Source: Shimia sp049116215 (lineage in GTDB: Bacteria > Pseudomonadota > Alphaproteobacteria > Rhodobacterales > Rhodobacteraceae). From it: 64,000 nt of DNA. Below the pieces are notes generated by a model, which was not told the DNA's origin, searched no databases, and worked only from the letters and a program-made list of their open reading frames with translations. The translations under genes and the position numbers were made by a program. Positions within the stretch are counted from its first letter, which is position 1, and each line of letters opens with the position of its first letter. The stretch spans positions 806,001 through 870,000 of the forward strand of contig NZ_JAGDZB010000003.1 in the NCBI RefSeq assembly GCF_049116215.1, in the 5' to 3' direction. Of this stretch, positions 27,194-36,447 are shown one piece after another.

Positions 27194-28528
27194 ATGATTG
27201 AAGAAAGCTACACATATGCGGGTCTTTTAGATGACGTACTGGCCCGCTGCGAACCTGCGTATAAAGCGGACGATAGGTACTTTCAGAAGGTTCTACTGCG
27301 GTCAGTGTTCTTCGGCTCGCGCCTGCTAATAAACGACGGATACATTTTTTATGGATCCGGTTTGGATCAAGCCACAAAGCAGAATTCCCTATTGCGAGAA
27401 CTGAATCGCAATGGACATGCTCTTCTGCTGTCAAAACTTCCCGAATTTGACCCAGACGCATTTGCTCGGTTGCCTGAAAAACTTGCCGGAGACGGCGTTA
27501 ACACAAGTAGACGTGTAGTTACATCTCCAGAATGGCCAGAACAAAAGGAAAGCCTGCGAAGGTGGGGTGAAACGATACGTTCCTATGGGAGCTGGCGCCG
27601 CTTTCCGCCGTATCAAATGCACATCGGCTTTCAGAAGATTTTCGAGCGCCTTGCGGAAAAATCGCCAGTAGATTTTGGCCTGACAGGTGTATCAAAAGAG
27701 GGGTTTTCGGCACTCCTTGAAGATTTCAGAAAGCACCCCGACTACGCTTTGTCGCCACGAGGGGCGATTGAAGAGGTTCTACGTGAAATTGTCGTTAGCA
27801 AGGATGGATTTAGGGACCAACGATCACAAATTCTAAAGATCGCATGTCAAGCGTACCACTACAATTTTGGTATGGCTCTTACGTCTTCATTGGGTGAACC
27901 GGTTGTCTCTGAGACGTTCATCGGTCTAGCTTTTGACGAATTATTGGAGCTTTCTGATCCAGTGGATACGGAACTCCTAGAATTCCCCGTCGTCTCAATT
28001 CCGAATGGTCTACCATTGGATCAGCCTAGGCTTTTCATGGACTTCGTCATACCAGACACCGACGCACACGAAGCCAAAACGAACTATCTTGAAAACCTCA
28101 ATCAAAGCCTCGACGTGGCTTTGACAAACTCTGAATCTGCGCGATCAATGATATCAGAGGCTAGCACGGAGTATCGCAAATTCATTGCGGGACACTTTGC
28201 ACGGGAAGGCATTTCAATCGACGCTCGTTTGGAACAGTATGGCCCCCTCGTGTCCTTCGGCCTTAAGCCTGTATTGGGTGGGCTAGCGGTTGTTGGAGAC
28301 CTAGCACTCGCTGTTTCCAAAGCCGCGAAAATCAGTGTGGCCGCCAATTTCATTGAAGGTATTAACAAGAAGGCCTTCAATGCTATTCTAAACCCAAACA
28401 ACAAGGTCGGAAATGTAGTTCCGCGTGATCAAATTGCGGTTCGTGAAATTGCGCCTCGGTTTGCAAAGATAGCTTTCAATCGACCGGCGGCCGACGCGCA
28501 CGTAGCAGATTTACCGAAATTCAATTGA
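27194..28528 (+). CDS. Unknown 444-residue cytosolic protein
   Basis: Not recognised. A good ribosome site (GAAGGC) precedes the ATG. There is no signal peptide; a moderately hydrophobic stretch at about 350-385 (FGLKPVLGGLAVVGDLALAV) might touch a membrane. The protein looks mainly helical. It is the second gene of a probable pair with the exported 759-residue protein. It could be an effector, sensor or structural partner, but nothing in the sequence settles this. Confidence 0.75.
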   Translation: MIEESYTYAGLLDDVLARCEPAYKADDRYFQKVLLRSVFFGSRLLINDGYIFYGSGLDQATKQNSLLRELNRNGHALLLSKLPEFDPDAFARLPEKLAGDGVNTSRRVVTSPEWPEQKESLRRWGETIRSYGSWRRFPPYQMHIGFQKIFERLAEKSPVDFGLTGVSKEGFSALLEDFRKHPDYALSPRGAIEEVLREIVVSKDGFRDQRSQILKIACQAYHYNFGMALTSSLGEPVVSETFIGLAFDELLELSDPVDTELLEFPVVSIPNGLPLDQPRLFMDFVIPDTDAHEAKTNYLENLNQSLDVALTNSESARSMISEASTEYRKFIAGHFAREGISIDARLEQYGPLVSFGLKPVLGGLAVVGDLALAVSKAAKISVAANFIEGINKKAFNAILNPNNKVGNVVPRDQIAVREIAPRFAKIAFNRPAADAHVADLPKFN

Positions 28529-28713
28529 TACTCACGCTCTAGCCCTGGCCTATTGCTTGCTTCGGCGGCCAATCTACTTGATCTAAACCGGAATCCTTTC
28601 GCTCGCCAGCATATGTGGTCGTTGAAGCCAGATCACGTCCTTGCCGCGTCCCGTGCCTTGTTGCCGGAGAGAATTTGCCTGTAATAGGAACGAACCATCT
28701 GGCTATCGTCACT

Positions 28714-29019
28714 TCAAAGAGTTTTTCCGCCCATAGAGTGATGGTGCACCGACCAAAAGTCGCAGAACATGCCCCATAGACCAGAATCTGAAAAGTGTAG
28801 AACAAAAAGGTCTTCTGTCTCACTGATTGAAAACGTGCCAGGACGCTCAAACATGATATCTAGCGCCACCTTAAGTCGCGCCTGATTCACTTGTGCCGCA
28901 TATGAGTGCGCCTCATTCCAAATAAAGCTCTTTTCTATTCGACAGTCATCCCCTCTGGTGGAGCCGTCGTACGTTTCCAGGGACTTGAGAGCACAAACGA
29001 AATTTTTTAGAGTTTCCAA
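28714..29019 (-). CDS. Small hypothetical protein
   Basis: A 101-residue protein starting at TTG 29019 behind GGAGA. It is acidic to neutral with conserved-looking aromatic residues (DSGLWGMFCDFWSVHHHS). It is the last of three leftward unknown genes. Size and clustering recall immunity proteins of polymorphic toxin loci, but no toxin is identified. The 185 bases between 28528 and this gene hold nothing clear. Confidence 0.55.
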   Translation of the reverse strand: METLKNFVCALKSLETYDGSTRGDDCRIEKSFIWNEAHSYAAQVNQARLKVALDIMFERPGTFSISETEDLFVLHFSDSGLWGMFCDFWSVHHHSMGGKTL

Positions 29020-29060
29020 ACAAAATCTCCAATGACCTATGAAAGTTCTTGGAAGCGGCT

Positions 29061-29480
29061 TTAGACTGGCTCCCAGCCTACCCGAACTATTCCACTGATT
29101 GGATTTGTAACCTCATAAGCTTTAGCAGCAAACCGTGAAAGCTTGCTTTTTAGCTCCGGGATGTTGCGACACTTGAACGTATCGTGAAGCAGCAAATCTC
29201 CGTCGTCATCAATTTCGACATCAACGTTATTCAGTCCTGAGTCCCAAAAGGCGTTTTGCAGTTCAGAAATCTTACCGTACGGAAGCTCTTGCCCGTGCAA
29301 AAGTACGATAACGGTGGACCAGCTATCAAGAGGGTTCCCCTTAAAGAGGCCTAACGATAGTTTGAGCCCATTTCTTGCCGTCAATGTGTAAGTAATGCCA
29401 CCCCCATTGGGAAGTGCTTGGCAACCTACATTGGCAAATTCCGTGCGCAAGTATTCTTCCAGTATTGCATTCTCAGTCAA
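29061..29480 (-). CDS. Small hypothetical protein
   Basis: A 139-residue soluble alpha-beta protein (YTLTARNGLKLSLGLFKG, VEIDDDGDLLLHD). Separated by a single base from the upstream gene at 29482, so it is probably translated from the same message. The family is not recognised. An immunity-like role is conceivable from size and context only. Confidence 0.6.
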   Translation of the reverse strand: MTENAILEEYLRTEFANVGCQALPNGGGITYTLTARNGLKLSLGLFKGNPLDSWSTVIVLLHGQELPYGKISELQNAFWDSGLNNVDVEIDDDGDLLLHDTFKCRNIPELKSKLSRFAAKAYEVTNPISGIVRVGWEPV

Positions 29481-29481
29481 T

Positions 29482-30150
29482 TTAGCTTTCCTCGATCAAC
29501 TTAAGGTCAAAATCCCATTTTTCTCGCATGTATTTTTGCACCACCGGAGCCGCTTGCATCGCCAAATCTCGGCGGGAAAAATACTTGAAGTCCACGTCAG
29601 CATAGCCAGTAAGTATCAATTGATTCATTTCAATAAGCGGCTGACCAATTGTTTCGTTGGCTATGCTATCTAGAGAACCTAAAAATAACTGATAGTCTCC
29701 ATCGTCATAGTGAACCAACCGCAAGACTTGTTGATCCGCTGGTAGGATTGGTGTTTCACTTGGTTGGAAGCCATCAAATGGACTAGTGACCGCCCAAGGA
29801 ATGGCATACGTGTAATAAAGCACACGACGAGTAATTTGTGCTGGAACTCTACCGTCGTTAGCCTCTTCCATCAGAAATGCAAAGAGTGGAGCAACCGCAA
29901 ATTGTGCGGCATCCCCTCCACCTTCAAAAGCAATCTGCACAATCTCGTCGCATTGCTGGTCATCCAATACGTTAATCATATTGAAGTAGAGAGAACTTGC
30001 TAGGATCAGGCGCGCACTCCAGTCATTGCTGATCTCAGACAAAGCGCCTAGTTTTTTGTTCTGCACATACAGTGGACTGGACTCGGTTGTCATCCAACGG
30101 TCCAGTGCGCTGGTCCGATTTAGTTCGCATTTCGCGTTGGTACTCTGCAT
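29482..30150 (-). CDS. Hypothetical protein
   Basis: A 222-residue soluble protein with a good ribosome site (AAGGAC) before ATG 30150. It is acidic and helical with a Tyr/Phe-rich middle. It heads a probable leftward operon of three unknown genes. No family or catalytic motif was recognised. Confidence 0.65.
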   Translation of the reverse strand: MQSTNAKCELNRTSALDRWMTTESSPLYVQNKKLGALSEISNDWSARLILASSLYFNMINVLDDQQCDEIVQIAFEGGGDAAQFAVAPLFAFLMEEANDGRVPAQITRRVLYYTYAIPWAVTSPFDGFQPSETPILPADQQVLRLVHYDDGDYQLFLGSLDSIANETIGQPLIEMNQLILTGYADVDFKYFSRRDLAMQAAPVVQKYMREKWDFDLKLIEES

Positions 30151-30295
30151 GGTAAGTCCTTACTGCGCGGCCATTTTTACGGGACGCCAAAACACAGCGC
30201 TTGAATGCCACTCTTGGAGGCATTGGCTCAAATTTTTGGCCATCGCTCAGCCACTGTTTAAGCAACCCAGTTTGATGTTTTTCTATTTCGCTCAT
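30035..30295 (-). CDS. Doubtful small protein overlapping the next gene
   Basis: An 86-residue frame (MSEIEKHQTGLLKQWLSDG) that looks protein-like at its N-terminus but overlaps the following gene by 116 bases in another register and lacks a ribosome site. It may be a real short gene or the remnant of an N-terminus lost by frameshift. The stretch 30296-30708 contains one dispersed repeat and otherwise nothing I can support. Confidence 0.25.
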   Translation of the reverse strand: MSEIEKHQTGLLKQWLSDGQKFEPMPPRVAFKRCVLASRKNGRAVRTYHAEYQREMRTKSDQRTGPLDDNRVQSTVCAEQKTRRFV

Positions 30296-30528
30296 TACGT
30301 CGACTTGGCAACCCGTTTTGCTAACAAATGAACACGGATATTTCTTGTTCTCATGTAGATTGCGATAACCAAAAAGCGCATTAACAAATGTTGGTTTAAA
30401 GTGAATATCGGCAACCTTGCATTGAACACCTCACAAAAACAACACTTTTGTGATTGTGCACATATTTGAACCACATAACGTCGACCGGCAACTGCTACTG
30501 GCTCAACAACAGATCGAACAAGTCGTCC

Positions 30529-30561
30529 GATCCCGGCAGTGGTCGGGATACTGCTCTAGTA
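30529..30561 (+). repeat. Dispersed palindromic repeat, copy 1
   Basis: GATCCCGGCAGTGGTCGGGA followed by TACTGCTCTAGTA. A 7-bp stem (ATCCCGG with one G-T pair) and a fixed right arm are shared with three other copies, all in the same orientation. It lies between the unknown operon and the LysE gene. Confidence 0.75.
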
Positions 30562-30708
30562 GATTGAATTGAGACTGAGCTATTGCATCTGCGCTCCAAA
30601 AGCACAGTGCTTGAGGATCCTAGACCTAAGAGCCGCCGTGAACTTAGATGCCTGACTGGCACGCGGCAAATACAGGCAAGGAGCCTCAAGTATCCTAATC
30701 GACAGAGC

Positions 30709-31350
30709 TCAACTTCTATCCGTTAGCAACTTCAGCCCGGCAACAGCAAAGAACACTCCCAAGGTTGCCTGTATGTATCGCCGCGCTCGGCTGTAAGCGG
30801 CGACCATAAACGAAGTTGAAAAGGCGATCGCATAGAGCGTGTGGATCACTGTTGATAGAACAAAGATACCCAGCACGATTGCAGCTGAAACCCAGATAGG
30901 GGAGCCCGGCTGTAGGCCCAATGAAATGGTGGCAATCCATGCAAGTGCAGCCTTTGGGTTGGTCATCTGGACTGTATACCCACTCAGGGCGTAGCGAAGT
31001 GGCGACCGATATTTTTGACCAAGCTTCTTAACTTCCAAATCATAAGCTGATGCCGCGGACTTGAAAGATTTGTAAGCGAGCCAGAGAAGATAAACACCAC
31101 CCGCGACTTTGATGAACATCAGAGCTGACGCGTATTTCGCAAGCAGCGCAGAAAGGCCTGATGCGGCGAGGACACCCCAGGTTAACGATCCCACCGCCAC
31201 TCCAAGTGCAAGCGAGACCCCGGACTTACGATCCACGCTCATTGAAGTGCCGATGATTGCCAAAATATTGGGACCTGGGCTGGCTACCCCAACAAGGAAA
31301 ATGGAATACGCCAACAGGATGCCAGGCAAGTAGATGGAAAGCTGATCCAT
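30709..31350 (-). CDS. LysE/RhtB family amino-acid exporter
   Basis: A 213-residue inner-membrane protein with five to six helices and the family motif GVASPGPNILAI near residue 21, plus GGVYLLWLAYKSF. Such proteins export amino acids or related small compounds. A host-type gene inside the cargo island. No adjacent LysR-type regulator is seen. Confidence 0.88.
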   Translation of the reverse strand: MDQLSIYLPGILLAYSIFLVGVASPGPNILAIIGTSMSVDRKSGVSLALGVAVGSLTWGVLAASGLSALLAKYASALMFIKVAGGVYLLWLAYKSFKSAASAYDLEVKKLGQKYRSPLRYALSGYTVQMTNPKAALAWIATISLGLQPGSPIWVSAAIVLGIFVLSTVIHTLYAIAFSTSFMVAAYSRARRYIQATLGVFFAVAGLKLLTDRS

Positions 31351-31511
31351 GAAACCTCTTTCTTCTCATGATAACACAAACCTGAATTCGCAAAGCAACC
31401 GTTTGAAACCACACAAAACACTGGTGTTGTTCTGGCTGAACCAAGACTTGATCCCTTAGTTGGGCAGGCGCCAGAAAAGCAGCTGTGCCTACCTTTGGCG
31501 GTATAGGCGCT

Positions 31512-32417
31512 TCAACTCAGAAAATGGTTCGTTAACGTCAGAGGTGCGGGCGCAGGCATGTCCAGAGATTCAGAAACCGATATTTCGATGGTTCGGCACA
31601 TCGCATCGAGAGGCAGGCCATTCTGCACGTTGTGAAATGGTGCTTCCAACTCGCTGGTCACCTCCTGAAGTCCAAAGAAAGCATAGGATACCACAGCTGC
31701 ACAAACTGGTGTGAACCAGTTTGTCGACCCGATGAGCGCAAAGGGAAGCAACCAACAGTAGAGGTACGTGGTTCTTCGGACCAACAGCGAATATACAAAC
31801 GGCAACGGAGTTGTCGCGATCCTTTCACAGCCGGCCTGAGAACGTGCCAGGGAGGAAAGTGTATCCATGATTGTCATTTGACCAAAACCACTGAGTTTTT
31901 CAGCCTTAGCCAGTTGAGCCATTTGATCAGCCATTGAACGAAGAGCTGCATCTGCGGGGTTGTTTTTAGCCACCATCGCTTCAGACCATTGCGCCCCAAC
32001 CCAATCTTTGATGTCGGCTTGCACTTCAATCTTACGTAGTGACCCTCGGTGCAAATGCGCAAAGGCAGCCGCGTAACTTAGGAGCGTCTTCCGATCCTCT
32101 TCCTTAGTCAGGAAAATTCTTGCCTGATACCCCAATGCGCGTATGTCCGCGATCATTGATCCCCAGAGCCGACGGGCTTCCCACCAACGGTCGTATGCAG
32201 CGTTGTTGCGAAATCCCAGAAAAAGAGAAAGGGCGACCCCGATCACGCCCATTGCTGCGATCGGAATACGCGGCAATTCAATTACGTGGTGATCGACCAG
32301 CAACACGCCAACGGAAAGCACTGTGACTGTTGCGATGTTTCCAATAATCTTTGGCACCACCGAGCCTTGCATCACAAGGAACAATTGTAGTGGTGATGGT
32401 TGATCTCTGACGATCAT
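31512..32417 (-). CDS. Bestrophin-family ion channel
   Basis: A 301-residue membrane protein. LGFRNNAAYDRWWEARRLWG near residue 70 is the bestrophin (RFP-TM, YneE-like) hallmark, and helices span about 20-65 and 210-255. Bacterial bestrophins form pentameric ion channels. It faces the same way as the LysE and OsmC genes but is separated from them by gaps of about 160 bases, so it is probably transcribed alone. Confidence 0.88.
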   Translation of the reverse strand: MIVRDQPSPLQLFLVMQGSVVPKIIGNIATVTVLSVGVLLVDHHVIELPRIPIAAMGVIGVALSLFLGFRNNAAYDRWWEARRLWGSMIADIRALGYQARIFLTKEEDRKTLLSYAAAFAHLHRGSLRKIEVQADIKDWVGAQWSEAMVAKNNPADAALRSMADQMAQLAKAEKLSGFGQMTIMDTLSSLARSQAGCERIATTPLPFVYSLLVRRTTYLYCWLLPFALIGSTNWFTPVCAAVVSYAFFGLQEVTSELEAPFHNVQNGLPLDAMCRTIEISVSESLDMPAPAPLTLTNHFLS

Positions 32418-32586
32418 GAGCGCCTCTTCACTTGGTCAATTCCGCTTGAATTTTTCGAGCTACACAACCTCGAAAATTTGCCGTTCTTGTAGCTGCGACT
32501 AAGACTCTCTTCTTCAACTGGATCAACCGTCAAACGGGCGCTTTGCTTGCACAAAACGCCCGTCTTCAGCTACTCAATTATTTCTG

Positions 32587-33015
32587 TCACACGATCTCTG
32601 TTGTTACGTCGACATTACCCCTTACAGAGTTGGAATATGGGCAAATCCCATGCGCTGCTTTGGTCAGTTGCTCCGCAGCTTTCAGTTCTACCCCAGGTAG
32701 CGAGACCTTGAGGTCGACCTTTAGTCCAAATCCACCTGCCTCACGTGATCCAATCCCGACAGCGGTTTCTACCGCAACAGCCTCGGGAACTTCTGGCAGA
32801 GAGTCGTCTTGGGATGCTGCGAACTTCATCGCACCGATGTAGCACGCTGAATATCCAGCAGCGAACAACTGCTCTGGGTTGTATCCCTTTGCAGAGCCGC
32901 CCATCTCGGCGGGCGTTGCAAGATCAAAACTTAGATCAGTTCCTGCCACCTTGGCTTTGCCGTCACGGCCGCCGGTTGCTGAAGCATGTGCTGTATAAAC
33001 TGGGTTAATTGACAT
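32587..33015 (-). CDS. Organic hydroperoxide resistance protein, Ohr/OsmC family
   Basis: A 142-residue protein with the two reactive Cys of Ohr: GYSACYIGAMKF near 56 and HGICPYSNSVRGN near 127. It reduces organic peroxides with dihydrolipoyl or other thiols. The AraC gene next door (33237) is not a typical OhrR. Length is normal. Confidence in the family is high. Confidence 0.92.
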   Translation of the reverse strand: MSINPVYTAHASATGGRDGKAKVAGTDLSFDLATPAEMGGSAKGYNPEQLFAAGYSACYIGAMKFAASQDDSLPEVPEAVAVETAVGIGSREAGGFGLKVDLKVSLPGVELKAAEQLTKAAHGICPYSNSVRGNVDVTTEIV

Positions 33016-33180
33016 TCGTGTTCTCCATTAGTGCATTTACGAGTGGTTTGCGCACCCAAAAACGCGGGGAAAAATTTTCCCAGTACGTTCAGTGTTGTTA
33101 CTGTGTACATACGGCTGTCGCGAAAGGCTTCTAACGCCAAAAATCAGTTTCATAGGCAATGAAGCCCCAACGGATCAGCC

Positions 33181-33213
33181 GATCCCGGCAGTGGCCGGGA
33201 TACTGCTATAGCG
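33181..33213 (+). repeat. Dispersed palindromic repeat, copy 2
   Basis: GATCCCGGCAGTGGCCGGGA followed by TACTGCTATAGCG. The stem is perfect here. It sits between the OsmC and AraC genes, in the same orientation as the other copies. Confidence 0.75.
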
Positions 33214-33236
33214 ATGGGGATGAAGCAGCGCGGTCG

Positions 33237-33956
33237 CTACGAAGCGCAATGAGGATGGGCTTCAATGCTGGTGAATGCGCTCAGCCCTGACAACCCTTGC
33301 GTTGGCGTGATCCCAAACAGAGTTGCTGCGGTCCTTGTCAGATGTGCCGCATCTGAGAACCCTGCCTGTATGCCTGCAAGACCGATCTTCTCGCCATTAA
33401 ACGCAGCATCAACTGCGCACATCATAGCCGCCCATATCTTGAACTTGCGGAAGGTCTGGCCCGTTGTCGACTTAAAGTGGCGCAATGCAAGCGTGCGCTC
33501 GAGCTGTAACTCTTGTGCAAGGTCCAACTGAGACAGCCTTTCAAACGGGTCATTGTAAAGACGCTCTACGATCCGCATTACTCCAGCATCCGAAGGCATG
33601 TCGTCTCGGTTGAGCATCTGACGATAACCTGCCAGAGCCATGTGGTCCCTCTCCTGAATTGCCTGAGGTAAATCTTGCCAGGCTTCGGGCAGCTCTCCAA
33701 ACTTGGGGGCGTTCTCGTCCAGTTTAACGCCATCCAGATACACAATTTCCGCGCCCCCCTCTCGGATGACGACGCGATGTGCCACATCGGGTTTGATGCA
33801 GATCGCATGCGCTTCCGTTTGGTCGCTGTCATCGCCAACTAGAACAGGCTCTCTGCGCCCAACAATGACGCATGTCATCAGGTTCTCATGCATCCCAAGC
33901 TCGCCTTTATCGAAGGAGAATTTGTGGTTGCGAAAAGCGGGGGCAACTGAAGACAT
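33237..33956 (-). CDS. AraC-family transcription regulator
   Basis: I choose ATG 33956 (MSSVAPAFRNHKF) with an AGGTGA ribosome site, giving 239 residues. The N-terminal part is a small sensing domain. The C-terminal part (about 140-225) carries the two AraC helix-turn-helix motifs, with LAQELQLERTLALRHFKSTTG and GLAGIQAGFSDAAHLTRTA. It is divergent from the alpha/beta hydrolase gene at 34126, which is a likely target. Confidence 0.85.
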   Translation of the reverse strand: MSSVAPAFRNHKFSFDKGELGMHENLMTCVIVGRREPVLVGDDSDQTEAHAICIKPDVAHRVVIREGGAEIVYLDGVKLDENAPKFGELPEAWQDLPQAIQERDHMALAGYRQMLNRDDMPSDAGVMRIVERLYNDPFERLSQLDLAQELQLERTLALRHFKSTTGQTFRKFKIWAAMMCAVDAAFNGEKIGLAGIQAGFSDAAHLTRTAATLFGITPTQGLSGLSAFTSIEAHPHCAS

Positions 33957-34125
33957 AACCACTTCACCTAACTTTGTGGGCAACTTTGGCGCAATCCTGA
34001 GAATGCTGCAGCAAGGGGCAAATGTGAAGGACGGTCCGAAGGGACTTGCACGTTTCTTCAAGAGAGTCGTCCGGAAGATGTGCTTAGTAAGGGCCTCTGG
34101 CTCCGACTATCTAATCCGAGGACTT

Positions 34126-35082
34126 ATGACACACATTTTTCGAAAGCTGGCCATTGCATTTGGTCTGCTAATTTTCTGCGGCGTGGTGGCTTGGCATGCG
34201 CTCCCATCTCAGGTCGCAAAAGGTCTGATCGCCCTAAACAACGCCTCCGCAGGGCTGCGCTCCAAAGTGATTTCAACTGACGTTGGAGATATCCATTATT
34301 TGGAAGGCGGCCAAGGTGAAACGGTTTTGCTGGTACATGGCATTTATGCGCGCAAAGAACACTGGGTCGAAGTGGCCCGGGTGCTTGCCAAGGACTACCG
34401 CGTAATTGCCGTGGATCTTCCCGGGTTTGGGGACAACGCCCTGCGCGCAGACGACGACTATTTGTTAGATCAACAGCAGGCAAACTTACTGACCGTGATG
34501 CAGGCGCTTGAGGTGAAGGTTGTTCACGTTGGAGCAAACTCCATGGGCGCTTATGTTGCCGCACTCTTGGCCGAAGAGCATCCGGAACTAATCGCAAGCC
34601 TTTCCTTTATCGGCAGCCCACTTGGGGTCCCTACCCCAACACCAAGTGACATGGATAAGGCACGAGACCTCGGGATAACCCCTCTGGTCGTTCAAACAAC
34701 CGAAGACTTTGCTGAACGTAACGAGTGGCTGTCCCCAAATATTCCATACATCCCCGGCCCGATCCTTAGGACTTGGTCGGAGGACGAGGTGGCCCGGGCA
34801 GATCACAACGCCCGCATATGGGATGTCGTGCATAGCAAGTCCGACGTGCCTACGGTCTTGGATCTTGCGCCCGCACTTGAGATGCCGACGCTGATAATCT
34901 GGTGTCAAGAAGACCGGATTTTTCATATCAGCGGCGCCGCAATACTCGAACGGAGTTTACCGTCATCACATCTGGCGACGCTGGACAACTGTGGACACGT
35001 TCCAATGTTGGATAAGCCCGCTGCTGTAGCGTCAGAGTACCTCAAGTTCCTGTCGTCTCTTCCGGATCCTGAGGAACAATAG
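34126..35082 (+). CDS. Membrane-anchored alpha/beta hydrolase
   Basis: A 318-residue protein from ATG 34126 (MTHIFRKLAIAFGLL). An N-terminal helix may anchor it in or across the membrane. The hydrolase fold is clear: LLVHGIYARKEHW, nucleophile Ser in GANSMGAY, Asp in CQEDRIFH and His in NCGHVPMLD. The substrate is unknown. The divergent AraC regulator suggests induction by a ligand. Confidence 0.88.
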   Translation: MTHIFRKLAIAFGLLIFCGVVAWHALPSQVAKGLIALNNASAGLRSKVISTDVGDIHYLEGGQGETVLLVHGIYARKEHWVEVARVLAKDYRVIAVDLPGFGDNALRADDDYLLDQQQANLLTVMQALEVKVVHVGANSMGAYVAALLAEEHPELIASLSFIGSPLGVPTPTPSDMDKARDLGITPLVVQTTEDFAERNEWLSPNIPYIPGPILRTWSEDEVARADHNARIWDVVHSKSDVPTVLDLAPALEMPTLIIWCQEDRIFHISGAAILERSLPSSHLATLDNCGHVPMLDKPAAVASEYLKFLSSLPDPEEQ

Positions 35083-35144
35083 CCGGCCTGTCGCTTTAGC
35101 GAGTTTCAGAACACTCTCGCATCTCTGCGAGCGGCAGGTCGTCC

Positions 35145-35177
35145 GATCCCGGCAGCGGCCGGGATACTGCTCTAGTT
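35145..35177 (+). repeat. Dispersed palindromic repeat, copy 3
   Basis: GATCCCGGCAGCGGCCGGGA followed by TACTGCTCTAGTT. Similarity with copy 4 continues to the right through TATGGGNGGATGCGGCGCG, so the full unit is about 55 bases. Confidence 0.75.
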
Positions 35178-35269
35178 GTATGGGGGGATGCGGCGCGCTC
35201 GGCTATACATGCGGTATCAACTGCAAAGCACGGAAAGCGAGCTTTGCAAATTAGAATGGGCTGTGTTTT

Positions 35270-36241
35270 TTACTCAGAAATCCACAACTTATCGTTCGAT
35301 TTAGGATAGCTGTCTTTGCGTTTAGAAATCTCTGATGACAAGAAGGTAACCGATAGCTTCGACATGGTGTCTTTCTCGAAACGAAGTTCCTTAATTCGGC
35401 GCAATCTTTTGGGACATATTTCAATTTTGGAATTCTTCCATTTACCAGAGTTGCATGATCCGATGTACAGAAATGCTTCTTCTTCACCGTCTTGCTTGCA
35501 GTGCTCTACAAGCTTTTCGATGTCTCCAATGGACTTTTCAATTGCAGCCTCGGTTCCGACCCGCAATTTCTGGTGGCATCGGGCCAGCCCAGCTACGTAA
35601 CCGCGAACAATGAATTTTAGATCCAAGTACTTAACACCCAGCGCTTCGACCTCTTCCTTGGTTTTCCCCCGTATTTTATCTGAACTTGTAAATTCCTCCA
35701 CGCTTATTTGAGGATTGACCGTAAATCGATCTCGAACTGGAGTACCTACTGTGAAGCGTTCTTCTTCATGCAAAGATTTTCGAGAAAACACATTTCTGCT
35801 GAGAGGCAGTGAGCGGTGGAGAGAGTGGTTGCGAAGGGCTTCCCCCAATCTGTATTGAAAATTTTGATCAAACTCCTCGCTAAAAACTTCGCCTGCGAAA
35901 TCTTCCATGCCCAAGCTTTTCAGAATTGAGGTCGCCCGCTCGATGAAAATTCGCCCTGAGGTAAAGAGGGAGATGAGCTTCAAGCTAATAGTCTGTCTAG
36001 CTTCATCGAAGAAGTCCTCATACCCTTCGGTGTTTGCGCGTCCTAACTGATACCTCAAGCCGAGCTTGAGCAAATGAAGCTCGAACTCATAAACAGAATC
36101 TGAAAGCAACTTGTAGGTATCTTCATATCTGAAAAGAAGCTTTAGTTGGCCTTTTGCTTTGACCACGCTTTCGAACATTGCCTGATCAACTTCAAACTCA
36201 GTTTCACCTGAATACCCCACTAAAAACTTGCAATCACACAT
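35270..36241 (-). CDS. Unknown 323-residue protein between two repeats
   Basis: Not recognised. ATG 36241 (MCDCKFLVGYSGETEF) is preferred to a GTG three codons earlier. The protein is charged, mainly helical and soluble, with a C-terminal beta-rich part holding CNSGKWKNSKIEICPKR. It is bounded on both sides by copies 3 and 4 of the palindromic repeat and shares no operon. In this setting next to SIR2 and a retron it may be a defence gene, but there is no motif to show it. Confidence 0.7.
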   Translation of the reverse strand: MCDCKFLVGYSGETEFEVDQAMFESVVKAKGQLKLLFRYEDTYKLLSDSVYEFELHLLKLGLRYQLGRANTEGYEDFFDEARQTISLKLISLFTSGRIFIERATSILKSLGMEDFAGEVFSEEFDQNFQYRLGEALRNHSLHRSLPLSRNVFSRKSLHEEERFTVGTPVRDRFTVNPQISVEEFTSSDKIRGKTKEEVEALGVKYLDLKFIVRGYVAGLARCHQKLRVGTEAAIEKSIGDIEKLVEHCKQDGEEEAFLYIGSCNSGKWKNSKIEICPKRLRRIKELRFEKDTMSKLSVTFLSSEISKRKDSYPKSNDKLWISE

Positions 36242-36447
36242 TGGTCGCACCCGAATTGATTAAGCTGCCAGATGAATATTCCCTTCTTGCCGCCTTTGGC
36301 TACCGCGAAAACCTGTAAAGGGGAGTGTTTTGCCCACCCCTACCCGCAATCGGGTGAGAGCAACCCCACGCCCTTACATCAACAAACGGGGCGCCTTACC
36401 CGGCACGACCTCAAGCAGCGCGAAGCTATTTACGAATAAGACCGGCC

